A stretch of 64,000 nucleotides of DNA from Bacillus sp. FJAT-45350 (lineage in GTDB: Bacteria; Bacillota; Bacilli; Bacillales; NISU01). The notes beneath the pieces were generated by a model, which was not told where the DNA came from, did no database searches, and saw only the letters and a list, made by a program, of their open reading frames with translations. Positions 16,634 to 25,552 of the stretch are shown here, in pieces; the first letter of the stretch is position 1; each line of letters begins with the position of its first letter. The stretch lies in the NCBI RefSeq assembly GCF_002335805.1, contig NZ_NISU01000002.1:76838-140837 (forward strand), given 5' to 3'. The translations under genes and the position numbers were made by a program.

Positions 16634-17032
16634 ATGGATAACAACATATTGCAACAAATACTTGAAACTGTAAAATCGATCGACGGAAGAGTGGCAAATG
16701 TAGAAAATCGTTTAGATAATATTGAAAACAGATTAGGGAATATAGAAAATCGTTTAGATAATATTGAAAACAGATTAGAGAGTGTAGAAAGTCGACTAGG
16801 AAATGTAGAAATCCGATTAGAAAATGTAGAGAAAACGCAAGAACAGCATACTACTATGATTGTACAGTTAACCAATAGTGTAGAGCACCTAAATGGAAGG
16901 GAAGAAAAATTACAAGATGCTCTCGATTTATTAAGAGATGAAGTATTATTCAATAAAGAATATGCCACAACTGTTTTAGAAGAAACATTCCGCTTAAAAC
17001 CAAGAATAAGAAAACTAGAATCCTCCCAATAA
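16634..17032 (+). CDS. Small heptad-repeat coiled-coil protein
   Basis: A 132-aa protein without a recognised domain. Residues 15-75 are a run of 7-residue units (VENRLDN, IENRLGN, IENRLDN, IENRLES, VESRLGN, VEIRLEN) with Val/Ile and Leu at a/d spacing, a textbook trimer-type coiled coil. The tail is a helix rich in charge and ends RKLESSQ. The DNA repeats with a 21-bp period, so unit number could change by slippage. TGAGGTG lies before the ATG and a TATAAT at about 16606. A similar small coiled-coil gene is at 37607. Function unknown. Confidence 0.75.
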   Translation: MDNNILQQILETVKSIDGRVANVENRLDNIENRLGNIENRLDNIENRLESVESRLGNVEIRLENVEKTQEQHTTMIVQLTNSVEHLNGREEKLQDALDLLRDEVLFNKEYATTVLEETFRLKPRIRKLESSQ

Positions 17033-17137
17033 CAACACCCCCAGTTGTCCATTGCCGAGGATTTTTTTTGAATTAAAAATGTAATCCACATTATATCCCC
17101 ATCTCCCACACATACTACCAATAACCAATATCATTAT

Positions 17138-17262
17138 TTAACCATTAACCATTAACCATTAACCATTAACCATTAACCATTAACCATTAACCATTAACCA
17201 TTAACCATTAAAAATTTGCCCTTCAATTCATAACCCATAACTCATAATTCATAATTCACTTA
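17138..17262. repeat. Ten-copy TTAACCA array plus right arm
   Basis: Ten perfect tandem copies of TTAACCA (17138-17207), then a short AT stretch and a right arm of the spacer family (CAATTCATAACCCATAACTC and TAATTCA units, about 17225-17258). The 7-mer is the inverse complement of the TGGTTAA array found at 44914. The spacer ends about 90 bp before yvjA. Confidence 0.9.
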
Positions 17263-17350
17263 ATTAAAGCGTTACCCGGCTCTCGTTTACAAGATAGTAA
17301 GTCAGTGATATACTTCATTTCGGTGTTTTACAGATTCTATTGACAGCAAG

Positions 17351-18241
17351 GTGAGTGTGTATGAAATGATGATGATGACAACGAAACGTGGGGAACCGAT
17401 GAGCCCAGTTGCTCGTACGTTCTTAGAATATGGATACATATTGCTCGGTTCAGCCCTAATAGCTCTTTCTTTTAATTTGTTTTTACTACCAAACCGTATT
17501 GCTTCTGGTGGAGTGAGCGGGATTAGTACGATTGTTTTTGAGGTATTTGGAATAGAGCCGGCGTTTACTCAGTGGGCTTTTAATATACCTTTGTTTATTT
17601 TAGGGATACTCCTTCTTGGAGGAATGAAGTACGGGATAAAAACATTAGTAGGGACTTTGTTTTTACCTTTTGTCGTATTTCTATCGCGTAATTTAGAGCC
17701 GGCTACGACTGATCCTCTTTTAGGTGCATTGTTTGGTGGGGTTGGTATTGGGCTTGGCTTGGGGATTGTTTTCCGAGCGAGTGCCAGCACAGGAGGTACG
17801 GATTTAGCTGCCCAAATCGTTAATAAGTATACAGGACTATCACTTGGAGCTTGTATTGTAATCATGGATGGACTAATAGTTGCTACATCCGCTGTTGTTT
17901 TTAATATTGAGTTAGCGATGTATGCACTAATTTCATTATTTATTACTGGAAAAACGATTGATTTTGTCCAAATGGGGGTAGGCTATTCAAAGGTTGCCCT
18001 TATCATTTCTAAAAAGCAAGAGGAAGTACGTAAATCCATCTTAACCGATATTGACCGTGGCGTAACAAGACTTTCGGGGTATGGTGGATATACTGATGAA
18101 AAACGACCAGTTCTTATGTGCGTGGTAAACCAAACAGAGGTCACAAAATTGAAACAAATAGTAAAAAGTGTTGACCCGACTGCGTTTGTAGTCGTTACCA
18201 ATGCAACAGAGGTACTTGGTGAGGGTTTCAAAAGAGAATAA
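17351..18241 (+). CDS. yvjA: YitT-family membrane protein (YvjA)
   Basis: A 296-aa integral membrane protein with five to six hydrophobic segments between residues 20 and 215 (YitT domain), including the GGVSGISTIV and ASTGGTDLAAQIV loops. A cytoplasmic DUF2179 domain follows at about 220-290, with GVTRLSGYGGYT. B. subtilis YvjA sits in the same place, between prfB and cccB. Substrate and function are unknown. The start is uncertain: GTG 17351, GTG 17357 or ATG 17366 are all in frame; AAGGTGAG at 17348-17355 favours a later one. Confidence 0.85.
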   Translation: MSVYEMMMMTTKRGEPMSPVARTFLEYGYILLGSALIALSFNLFLLPNRIASGGVSGISTIVFEVFGIEPAFTQWAFNIPLFILGILLLGGMKYGIKTLVGTLFLPFVVFLSRNLEPATTDPLLGALFGGVGIGLGLGIVFRASASTGGTDLAAQIVNKYTGLSLGACIVIMDGLIVATSAVVFNIELAMYALISLFITGKTIDFVQMGVGYSKVALIISKKQEEVRKSILTDIDRGVTRLSGYGGYTDEKRPVLMCVVNQTEVTKLKQIVKSVDPTAFVVVTNATEVLGEGFKRE

Positions 18242-18309
18242 ATGCGTTATAATGGTAATGTAGGGGACAACTACAAAAATTTGTAAAGTATATGAGGAGG
18301 TCTATACTC

Positions 18310-18702
18310 ATGAAAAAGTTTTTAATGGCAATCATGGGGGCGTCAGTACTTGCTTTAGGAGCATGTGGTGGCGGAGCAGACGAACCAGCTGAAGAAGCAC
18401 CGGTAGAGGAAGCTCCAGCAGAGGAAGCACCAGTTGAAGAGGCACCAGCAGAGGATGATGCTGAAGAGACAGCGGGAGATGTTACATATGATGTTGCATC
18501 GGCTGAAGCAAAGTACAACCAAAGCTGTGCAGCATGTCACGGTGGTAATCTTCAAGGTGGTGTAGGTCCATCACTAGAAGGTGGCGCATATACGTATGAA
18601 GAAATTATGCATGCTATCGAAAATGGAATTGGTACTATGCCTCCAAACTTAGCTGAAGGTGCAGAAGCAGAAAATCTTTCTGCATGGTTAGCTAACCAGT
18701 AA
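18310..18702 (+). CDS. cccB: Cytochrome c-551 lipoprotein CccB
   Basis: A small membrane-anchored c-type cytochrome carrying electrons outside the membrane. At 130 aa, it has a signal peptide with lipobox LGAC (C19 lipidated) and an acidic, Pro/Ala/Glu-rich linker (residues 23-55) built from repeats of EEAPVEEAPA and EEAPAEEAP. The heme site is CAACH (C73, C76, H77), with M110 in GTMPPN as the likely sixth ligand. AGGAGG lies nine bases before ATG 18310. The linker may place the heme beyond the cell-wall surface charge. Confidence 0.95.
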   Translation: MKKFLMAIMGASVLALGACGGGADEPAEEAPVEEAPAEEAPVEEAPAEDDAEETAGDVTYDVASAEAKYNQSCAACHGGNLQGGVGPSLEGGAYTYEEIMHAIENGIGTMPPNLAEGAEAENLSAWLANQ

Positions 18703-18712
18703 TACAAACTAG

Positions 18713-18747
18713 AGCTCTTCTATCTACGGATGGGAGGGCTTTTTTTA
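18713..18747 (+). terminator. Terminator after cccB
   Basis: AGCTCTTCTATC (18713-18724) pairs with GATGGGAGGGCT (18729-18740) using G-U pairs, followed by eight T. Confidence 0.9.
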
Positions 18748-18750
18748 GTG

Positions 18751-18862
18751 CGATTATGAATGCTGAGTTATGAATTAGGGGGAGCTAATTGGCTGTTTGC
18801 CAATTGTGTTTGAGCTATAAAGAACTTAATTCGCAATTTGCAATTCGCAATTCTTAATTGAT
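18751..18862. repeat. Spacer-family arms between cccB and ftsE
   Basis: Left arm ATGCTGAGTTATGAATTA (about 18759-18777), a GCTAATTGGC/GCCAATTG-type inner inverted repeat, then AATTCGCAATTTGCAATTCG (about 18830-18852). The rest up to ftsE (18863-19132) holds a TATAAT at about 18924 with an upstream TTCATG, and a GGTCCAACAACAT/GATGCTGGGCC hairpin near 19010-19032 in the leader. Confidence 0.65.
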
Positions 18863-19132
18863 TTGTTTTTCTGAAATGAAATTGTAATAAAATTGTTCAT
18901 TCATGATTCTTTTATTGGTGCTATAATATAGTGGTGTGAGAAATCGACATTACTTTTCGTTTTTATTGTATTGCTGAGTTTTATAGAGAGCATTTGACAA
19001 CGTTTGGTCCAACAACATTAGAGATGCTGGGCCTTTATTGTTTTATTATAGAGGTTTTACTAGTGTTTTTGTCGAAAATTAAAAGAGTTTCAACATGAAT
19101 ACGCATTTAATTATAGTGGGAAGTGGTAAACA

Positions 19133-19819
19133 TTGATCGATATGAAAGATGTTTGGAAAACGTATCCGAATGGTGTAAAGGCCATTAATGGAATAGATGT
19201 AACAATAAGTAATGGTGAGTTTGTTTATGTTGTTGGTCCTAGTGGGGCTGGTAAGTCTACGTTTATTAAAATGATGTACCGAGAAGAGAAACCAACAAAG
19301 GGAACGATAAATATCAATGGTATGACATTAAGTAACTTAAAGGAAAAACAAATTCCAATATTACGAAGAAGTATTGGTGTGGTTTTTCAGGACTTTAAGC
19401 TATTACCGAAGTTATCAGTTTATGAAAATGTGGCATTTGCTCTTGAGGTTATTGAAGAGAACCCAGCAACGATCAAGCGTAAAGTAATGAATGTACTTGA
19501 TATTGTTAAGCTGAAGAATAAAGCAAGATTCATCCCTGATGAGCTTTCAGGTGGAGAACAGCAACGTGTGGCAATTGCGAGAGCGATAGTCAATACACCA
19601 AGCGTCTTAATTGCGGACGAGCCTACTGGAAACCTTGATCCTGAAACAGCGTGGGAAATTATGGACCTTCTTGAAGAAATTAATGACCGTGGAACAACAG
19701 TTGTTATGGCAACACATAACAAAGATATAGTTAATACTATGCGTAAACGAGTCATTGCAATTGAAAACGGACGAATTGCTCGGGATGAGGTAAGGGGGAA
19801 TTACGGCTATGAAGGCTAG
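19133..19819 (+). CDS. ftsE: Cell-division ATP-binding protein FtsE
   Basis: ATPase of the FtsEX complex, which in bacilli switches on a cell-wall hydrolase outside the membrane. At 228 aa, Walker A is GPSGAGKST (35-43), Q-loop FQDF (85-88), ABC signature LSGGEQQR (138-145), and Walker B with D-loop ADEPTGNLDP (161-170); the H-loop His is in MATHN. The TTG at 19133 gives the usual MI-MK-V start; GGGAAGTGG precedes it. The gene overlaps ftsX by 11 bp. Confidence 0.97.
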   Translation: MIDMKDVWKTYPNGVKAINGIDVTISNGEFVYVVGPSGAGKSTFIKMMYREEKPTKGTININGMTLSNLKEKQIPILRRSIGVVFQDFKLLPKLSVYENVAFALEVIEENPATIKRKVMNVLDIVKLKNKARFIPDELSGGEQQRVAIARAIVNTPSVLIADEPTGNLDPETAWEIMDLLEEINDRGTTVVMATHNKDIVNTMRKRVIAIENGRIARDEVRGNYGYEG

Positions 19820-20702
19820 AACTCTTACTCGTCATTTGAAAGAAGGAACAAAAAACCTCGGTCGTAATGGCTGGATGACATTTGCCTCCATTAGTGCGGT
19901 CGCGATTATGCTATTTGTTGTTGGTGTGTTTTTACTATTAATTATGAATATGAATCATATTGCTACTATGGTTGAAGAGGATGTAGAAATAAGGGTTTAT
20001 ATTGAGTTAACAGCAACCGACGAGCAACAGCAAGAGTTAAGACGCCAAATTGAACTGGTGGATCATATTGATACAATTTACTTTTTAGATAAAGATGAGG
20101 GCTTAGAACAGTTCATTGATAGCTTGGACGAAATGGGACAAGTATTCGAAAACCTTCGTCAGGAAAATCCGTTTAATGATGCATTTATTGTCCGCGCTAA
20201 TACACCACAATTAACGGAAACGGTTGCTAATCAAATAGAAGGGCTACCATATGTAGAATCTATTAATTATGGAAAAGATGTAGTAGAAAGATTGTTTACT
20301 GTGACTGACTTTTTAAGAAATGCTGGCCTAGTATTAGTTGTTGGTATGATGTTTACGGCAATGTTTTTAATTGCTAATACGATTAAACTGACAATTGTAG
20401 CGAGAAAACGTGAAATTCAAATTATGAAACTAGTAGGCGCTACAAACGGATTCATTCGCTGGCCTTTCTTTATCGAGGGTCTTCTTCTTGGGGTAATTGG
20501 GGCACTGATTCCGATACTAGTAATCTTCTTTGGATACACGTATATATTCGATTATTTAGGCAGTAGGATTGAGTTAATGTTCTTTGAATTAATACCAATC
20601 TTCCCTAGTGTTTACCAAATAGGAGGAATACTTATCCTGATTGGTGCATTTATTGGGATTTGGGGAAGTATGATGTCTGTCCGAAAGTTTTTAAAAGTAT
20701 AG
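19809..20702 (+). CDS. ftsX: Cell-division membrane protein FtsX
   Basis: Membrane half of FtsEX. At 297 aa it has a membrane segment at about residues 20-45, a large extracellular domain (about 50-165), then three membrane segments in the C-terminal half around 170-195, 220-245 and 270-290. ATKLVGATN-like KREIQIMKLVGATNGFI is the coupling helix region that contacts FtsE. AAGGGGG lies before ATG 19809 within ftsE. An M23-type hydrolase follows, the likely target of its extracellular domain. Confidence 0.95.
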   Translation: MKARTLTRHLKEGTKNLGRNGWMTFASISAVAIMLFVVGVFLLLIMNMNHIATMVEEDVEIRVYIELTATDEQQQELRRQIELVDHIDTIYFLDKDEGLEQFIDSLDEMGQVFENLRQENPFNDAFIVRANTPQLTETVANQIEGLPYVESINYGKDVVERLFTVTDFLRNAGLVLVVGMMFTAMFLIANTIKLTIVARKREIQIMKLVGATNGFIRWPFFIEGLLLGVIGALIPILVIFFGYTYIFDYLGSRIELMFFELIPIFPSVYQIGGILILIGAFIGIWGSMMSVRKFLKV

Positions 20703-20738
20703 ATAGATTGTTGGATTATGGTGAGGAGGATTTATTGG

Positions 20739-22019
20739 ATGAGGCGAAGAATTGCACTAGTAGCACTAGCAATATCCTTAGCTGCAGGATCTTTACTAGC
20801 AGGAGGAGCTCCACAACTTGTTTCTGCCAATGCACAGTTAGAAAAGAAAATACAAGATATTCAAACAGAACGCACTGAGAAACAAAAGGAATCGGAACTT
20901 ACCGAAGCAGAAATTGCAAAAATTGAAAGAGAAATGCGTCAGTTAGAAGAAGAAATGCGTACAATTGACCATCAAGTAGCAGACACAAATGAAAAAATTC
21001 GTGTGAAACAACAAGAAATTGAAGCAGTTCGTGTATATATAGAACAGTTAAAGGAAGAGTTGAGAATTCTTGAAGAGAGAATTGCAGAGAGAGATAGTCT
21101 ATTAAAAGAAAGAGCCCGCACTATGTACCAAAATGGTGGGAGTGTAAACTATCTTGAAGTAATTCTTGGCGCTAGAAGTTTTGGAGATTTCTTAGATCGT
21201 GTGAGTGCGCTATCAGTTATTGCTCAACAGGACCGTAATATTTTAGAAGCTCATCTTGAGGACCAGCGTCTAGTCGAAGAAACGAAGGCGTTAGTGGAAG
21301 GTGAACTTGAAAAGCTTGAAGGTCATTTAATTGAGCTAGAGCGATTAATGGCAACTCTTGATGACCAAAGAAAGCAAAAAGATGCAATAATGTCTCAGCT
21401 TGAACAGCGTGAAGATGAATTACATGCTGATTTAGGGGAGTTAGAGCAAGCGGATGAAATATTAGCAGCTCAAGAACGAGCGATGAAACAAGAGCTAGAA
21501 GCATTTAAAGAACGAGAAAGACAACGCCAGCAAGAGCAACAACGACAGGCTCAATCTGGTGGTAGTAGTGGTTCATCACATGCTGCTCCTGAAGTAACTA
21601 GAGAAGGGGACTTCATGAGACCAGCAACAGGCCGAATTACGTCTGGATATGGTCCACGTGCTACATTTGGTGGACGTATGCATCATGGAATTGATATTGG
21701 TAAAAATGGACGTACTGGAGATGTACCGATTGTTGCTGCTGAAGCAGGTACAGTTATTCGTTCGTATTACTCTTCTAGTTATGGAAATACAGTTATGATT
21801 TCTCATAACGTCAATGGTCAAGTTATTACAACATTATATGCGCATTTAGAAAATCGTGAAGTAAGTAATGGTGACCGTGTCGAGAAGGGACAACGTCTAG
21901 GATTTATGGGTAATACAGGTCGATCATTTGGTCCTCATCTTCACTTTGAGGTTCATGAAGGGCCATGGAATCAGAACAAAACAAACGCAGTAAATCCGAT
22001 GAAGTATATTCCAAACTAG
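20739..22019 (+). CDS. Coiled-coil M23 peptidoglycan hydrolase (EnvC-like)
   Basis: A 426-aa secreted cell-wall peptidase. Residues 1-32 form a signal peptide. A long coiled coil covers about 33-265 in two blocks rich in Glu, Lys and Gln, followed by a Gln/Gly/Ser linker. The LytM/M23 zinc domain lies at about 290-424 with HHGIDIG and HLHFEVH, including the metal-binding His residues. This domain order matches EnvC and PcsB-type proteins that FtsEX activates, and the gene follows ftsX directly. ATG 20739 has GAGGAGGA eight bases before it. In B. subtilis the FtsEX partner is the unlinked CwlO; here linkage suggests a direct partner. Confidence 0.9.
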   Translation: MRRRIALVALAISLAAGSLLAGGAPQLVSANAQLEKKIQDIQTERTEKQKESELTEAEIAKIEREMRQLEEEMRTIDHQVADTNEKIRVKQQEIEAVRVYIEQLKEELRILEERIAERDSLLKERARTMYQNGGSVNYLEVILGARSFGDFLDRVSALSVIAQQDRNILEAHLEDQRLVEETKALVEGELEKLEGHLIELERLMATLDDQRKQKDAIMSQLEQREDELHADLGELEQADEILAAQERAMKQELEAFKERERQRQQEQQRQAQSGGSSGSSHAAPEVTREGDFMRPATGRITSGYGPRATFGGRMHHGIDIGKNGRTGDVPIVAAEAGTVIRSYYSSSYGNTVMISHNVNGQVITTLYAHLENREVSNGDRVEKGQRLGFMGNTGRSFGPHLHFEVHEGPWNQNKTNAVNPMKYIPN

Positions 22020-22145
22020 GCTGATTGCTTCAACTAGAATACGACATTTTAATGTGGTAAACTTAGAGCTAAAGTAGCTCTGCTCATTGAAGAATTAATC
22101 ATATAACGTACAAGCTGGACATATAGTTAAGTACATGATTGTCAA

Positions 22146-22176
22146 GGCATTGCATCATTTGGTGTAGTGCCTTTTC
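22146..22176 (+). terminator. Terminator between the M23 gene and ctpB
   Basis: An 11-bp stem, GGCATTGCATC (22146-22156) with GGTGTAGTGCC (22161-22171), a 4-nt loop and TTTT. Confidence 0.75.
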
Positions 22177-22200
22177 CTGCAAAAAGAAGAGGAGGATGAA

Positions 22201-23667
22201 ATGAATATCAACGGAAGAGTCGTCGCACTTATCGTATTTTTAGCATTTTTCATTGGCGCCGGTGGAATGTACGCAGGTATGTCGTACGTTGATGGTGGTT
22301 TGTTTAACCAAAATGATCCTGTTGCCTCTGCTCCAACAGGAGAGGTCGAACCGGATAATGATGATGCCATTGCTAAGTTTTCTAAAGCATTTCAGTTAAT
22401 TAGTGACCGTTACGTTGAGGATGTAGACCATCAAGATTTACTAGAGGGAGCAATTGAAGGAATGCTCAAATCTCTTGATGATCCATATTCAGTGTACATG
22501 GATCAAGAAACAGCTTCTCAGTTTATGGAATCTCTAGACTCCCATTTTGAAGGAATTGGAGCAGAGGTGAGTATGACGAATGGACAAGTGACAATTGTTG
22601 CTCCATTTCGTGATTCACCGGCTGAGAAAGCGGGACTACAACCAAATGACCGGATTTTACAAATTGATGGTGAGTCAATTGAAGGACTTTCATTATACGA
22701 AGCTGTTTTACAGATTCGTGGGGAAAAAGGGACGATTGTCGAACTGACGATTGAGCGTCCAGGTGCTTCAGATCCGATCATGATTGATGTGACTCGTGAT
22801 GAGATCCCTATTGAAACAGTTCGTGCTGAGGTCGTTGAAGACAACGGAGTTTCTATTGGTGTACTAGAAATTACCTCATTCTCTGAAGATACGGCTGAAC
22901 GTTTCACAAAAGAATTGCAAGAGCTTGAGAAACAGGGAATTGAAGGTCTAGTGATTGATGTTAGGGGTAATCCTGGTGGGTACCTTAACAGTGTAGAAGA
23001 CATTGGTAAATTAATTATTCCAGGTGGAAAGCCTGTCGTACAAATTGAAAATCGTGAAGGGGAGAAAATGCGCGTACTATCCTCTTTAAAGGAAACAAAA
23101 CCGTATCCAATTGTAGGGCTAATTGACAGAGGGAGCGCCTCAGCTTCTGAAATTTTAGCAGCGGCATTAAAAGAAGGTGGCGGCTATGATGTCGTAGGTG
23201 AAACATCATTTGGTAAAGGAACAGTTCAGCAAGCAATCAAGCTTGGTGATGGTAGTGAAATCAAGTTAACTCTATTTAAGTGGTTAACAACTGATGGAAA
23301 CTTTATCAATCAAGAGGGTGTAGAGCCTACAATCGAAGTACTCCAACCGGACTATTTTTACCTTCCTCCGTTAAACGTAAAAGAGGAAGCATTAAGCTTT
23401 GATATGAATAGCGAGCAAGTAAAAAATGCACAAATGATGCTAAAAGGAATTGGTCTTGAGCCAGGTCGAACGGATGGTTATTATGGTGAGCAAACAGCTC
23501 AAGCTGTAAGAGCATTCCAACAAACAGAAGGCTTATCAGTGACAGGGGAGATTGATGAAGAAACAGCAGCAGCACTTCATCAAAAAATCATGACTTTCGT
23601 AAGAGACAAGAAAAACGATCGTCAATTCAATACTGCCATTGAATTAGTGAAGCAGCAACTAAACTAA
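22201..23667 (+). CDS. ctpB: Carboxy-terminal processing protease CtpB
   Basis: A membrane-anchored S41 serine protease; B. subtilis CtpB cleaves SpoIVFA to advance sigma-K activation in sporulation. At 488 aa, the N-terminal membrane anchor is at residues 7-30 and the PDZ domain about 115-195 (GIGAEVSM, AEKAGLQPNDRILQIDG). The catalytic dyad is S314 (GSASASEIL) and K339 (SFGKGTVQ). A peptidoglycan-binding domain lies at about 405-470 (PGRTDGYYGEQTAQAVRAFQ). GAGGAGG precedes the ATG. minJ follows, as in B. subtilis. Confidence 0.95.
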   Translation: MNINGRVVALIVFLAFFIGAGGMYAGMSYVDGGLFNQNDPVASAPTGEVEPDNDDAIAKFSKAFQLISDRYVEDVDHQDLLEGAIEGMLKSLDDPYSVYMDQETASQFMESLDSHFEGIGAEVSMTNGQVTIVAPFRDSPAEKAGLQPNDRILQIDGESIEGLSLYEAVLQIRGEKGTIVELTIERPGASDPIMIDVTRDEIPIETVRAEVVEDNGVSIGVLEITSFSEDTAERFTKELQELEKQGIEGLVIDVRGNPGGYLNSVEDIGKLIIPGGKPVVQIENREGEKMRVLSSLKETKPYPIVGLIDRGSASASEILAAALKEGGGYDVVGETSFGKGTVQQAIKLGDGSEIKLTLFKWLTTDGNFINQEGVEPTIEVLQPDYFYLPPLNVKEEALSFDMNSEQVKNAQMMLKGIGLEPGRTDGYYGEQTAQAVRAFQQTEGLSVTGEIDEETAAALHQKIMTFVRDKKNDRQFNTAIELVKQQLN

Positions 23668-23675
23668 AAGAGTGG

Positions 23676-23715
23676 AACTGGTTGGTGAATGTTATTTCAT
23701 CAGCCAGTTTGTATT
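23676..23715 (+). terminator. Terminator after ctpB
   Basis: AACTGGTTGGTGAA (23676-23689) pairs with TTTCATCAGCCAGTT (23695-23709), followed by TGTATTT. The T-run is imperfect. Confidence 0.65.
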
Positions 23716-23832
23716 TAAAATGATAATTGAGCTTTATGTAGGAAAATTTTAGGGCTTTGTCGAAGTACATCCTTAGTGGTAAACTATGGGTGTGCTTTTT
23801 TATTTGAAAAAGTAGTGATAGGAGGAACGGGA

Positions 23833-25026
23833 ATGGTAGCGGAAATCTCGCTCGATATTTTGAAGGGAATTGGAATGTTTTTTTTACATCCACTTGTATA
23901 TATTGCATTTTTATTTATGATTTTTATTGGAGTTAAGAGAGTGAAGCGGGAACGAGAGAATTTCAATACGAGGGTATTTGATGTGATAGAGGATGTAGTG
24001 AACCCTCTACTACCTAGTATTCTAGCTGGTCTTGGTGTGACTATTCTTTTAGTCGCTGGAGGATTGGTGTTTCCGTTTGAATGGCTCGTATTAGTAGCTG
24101 CTGTGTACATTCTTTTAAGTTGTACGTTGCAACCACGTTTAGCATCACCATCCTTTGCAATAGGTATATCTATTTTACTAGCAATTACGCTGACCTATGT
24201 GGAGATAGGTATTACGTTTATCGATGTGCTCTCTACACAAGTAGATGCTATTGTGCTACGAAACGCTGTAATATTACTAGTAGTTTTAGTGATAGTTGAA
24301 GGGTTACTAATTCGATATAAGGGTGGAAAAAGAACGTCCCCGAGATTGCTAGAAAGCAAGCGAGGAAAATTGATGGGGTCCCACGAATCGAAAAAGCTGT
24401 GGGTCGTTCCAGTCGGATTTTTTTTACCGAATGGTGTGATTCCTTCGTATGAAGCATGGCCACTATTAACAGTCGGTGGAGAAGAAGGCTTTTCTTTTAT
24501 TCTAGTGCCTTTTCTCATAGGTTTCCAACAGCTTGTTCGCTCAACTCTTCCTCATGAACAGATTGAAAAAGTGGGTCTACGTGTCGTTGGTTTTGGCATA
24601 TTGTTGTCTGCGTTTGCAATTGGTTCGTCTTTCTATTCATGGTTAATTCCAATCACAGCGGTAATCGCAATTGTTGGAAGGGAAGCTTTAACAGCATTCC
24701 ATAGAGTACGAGAAGAATCTCAACAAAGTTGTTTTTCATTGAGAGAAAATGGACTAGTAATCCTAGGAATTATTCCACGTTCACCGGCCGAGAAAATGAG
24801 CTTACAAGTAGGCGAGGTTATCATGAAGGTAAATGGTATCCCTGTTACAAATGAATATAATTTTTATGAGGCATTACAAAAAAATTCAGCTTTTTGCAAG
24901 TTAGATGTTGTTGATTCTGCAGGTGAAGTTCGCTTTGCACAAACAGCCCTATATGATGGTGAACATCATCAAATTGGTGTATTATTTACGAAAGAAGATT
25001 ATGTACTACAAGATTCGGTTGTATAG
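23833..25026 (+). CDS. minJ: Division-site protein MinJ (PDZ membrane protein)
   Basis: MinJ links DivIVA at the poles and septum to MinD, keeping division at mid-cell. The 397-aa protein has about seven to eight hydrophobic segments over residues 10-285, with the conserved SLDILKGIGMFFLHPLVY start and an RVKRERENF loop. A cytoplasmic PDZ domain follows at about 300-380 (NGLVILGIIPRSPAEKMSLQ, then VIMKVNGIPV). ATG 23833 has AGGAGG at good spacing. The order ctpB-minJ-csbA-uvrBA is that of B. subtilis. Confidence 0.9.
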   Translation: MVAEISLDILKGIGMFFLHPLVYIAFLFMIFIGVKRVKRERENFNTRVFDVIEDVVNPLLPSILAGLGVTILLVAGGLVFPFEWLVLVAAVYILLSCTLQPRLASPSFAIGISILLAITLTYVEIGITFIDVLSTQVDAIVLRNAVILLVVLVIVEGLLIRYKGGKRTSPRLLESKRGKLMGSHESKKLWVVPVGFFLPNGVIPSYEAWPLLTVGGEEGFSFILVPFLIGFQQLVRSTLPHEQIEKVGLRVVGFGILLSAFAIGSSFYSWLIPITAVIAIVGREALTAFHRVREESQQSCFSLRENGLVILGIIPRSPAEKMSLQVGEVIMKVNGIPVTNEYNFYEALQKNSAFCKLDVVDSAGEVRFAQTALYDGEHHQIGVLFTKEDYVLQDSVV

Positions 25027-25057
25027 AAGATTTTATATAGAAGGAGACCTCGTTCAG

Positions 25058-25282
25058 ATGATCGATTTACTTCTAGCTCTTGTGTTGCCATTTATATTAA
25101 TGTGGGTCGTCACGAGGGTAGCATTTAGTATAGTAGGTGCATTAATTGTAACAGTAATGATTCTTGTATTTGCACTACAATTCCATGAACGTTCTTATCT
25201 CGAAATAGGACTAGCACTTGCTTCACTAACTTTTGGTTGGATTCAATCGAAAAAGTTATTGAGAAAGAAGCCAGGAATGTAG
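25058..25282 (+). CDS. csbA: CsbA-family membrane stress protein
   Basis: A 74-aa protein with about three hydrophobic segments (residues 2-20, 22-42, 46-64) and a basic tail, KKLLRKKPGM. In B. subtilis, csbA is a sigma-B-controlled small membrane protein immediately before uvrBA; size, topology and position fit. Function is unknown. ATG 25058 follows AAGGAG at eight bases; an upstream in-frame start at 24905 would lie inside minJ and lacks a ribosome site. No sigma-B promoter was seen in the short gap, so it is probably read with minJ. Confidence 0.85.
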   Translation: MIDLLLALVLPFILMWVVTRVAFSIVGALIVTVMILVFALQFHERSYLEIGLALASLTFGWIQSKKLLRKKPGM

Positions 25283-25288
25283 TAGGGG

Positions 25289-25531
25289 AATTATGAATTA
25301 TGAGTTATTAGTTATGAATTAGGGGAAGGAAGGGGCTGGGTTAGGCTACCTTCTTTTTTGTGTATTCTTTATAGGAATGCATGTTCGTTTTATTGTATTT
25401 GAGTATTAAGGCTATGCTATAATAAATTAATTGGAAAAAATGACAAATAGGATAAGTAAATTTAGAATTATGAATATCGATTTATAAATAAAAAGCACAA
25501 TTCATAACTCATCACTCATAATTCATAATTA
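25289..25531. repeat. Spacer-family arms between csbA and uvrB
   Basis: Left arm AATTATGAATTATGAGTTAT (25291-25310 region) and right arm CAATTCATAACTCATCACTC followed by TAATTCA units (25500-25531). Between them lies a terminator-like GAAGGA/ACCTTC hairpin with TTTTTT (25325-25359) and probably the uvrB promoter (TATAAT at about 25418). The right arm ends with AATTAAAAAAACTGGAGG, just before the TTG of uvrB, so it would be in the uvrB leader. Confidence 0.8.
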
Positions 25532-25552
25532 AAAAAACTGGAGGTTATTTTC

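Noticed and set aside
16567-17121. Long minus-strand open frame opposite the coiled-coil gene
   Set aside because: It arises from the repeated heptad codons on the plus strand, lacks a ribosome site and resembles no family.
22518-23003. Minus-strand open frame of 161 codons inside ctpB
   Set aside because: Shadow of the ctpB frame; Ser-rich composition and no start context.
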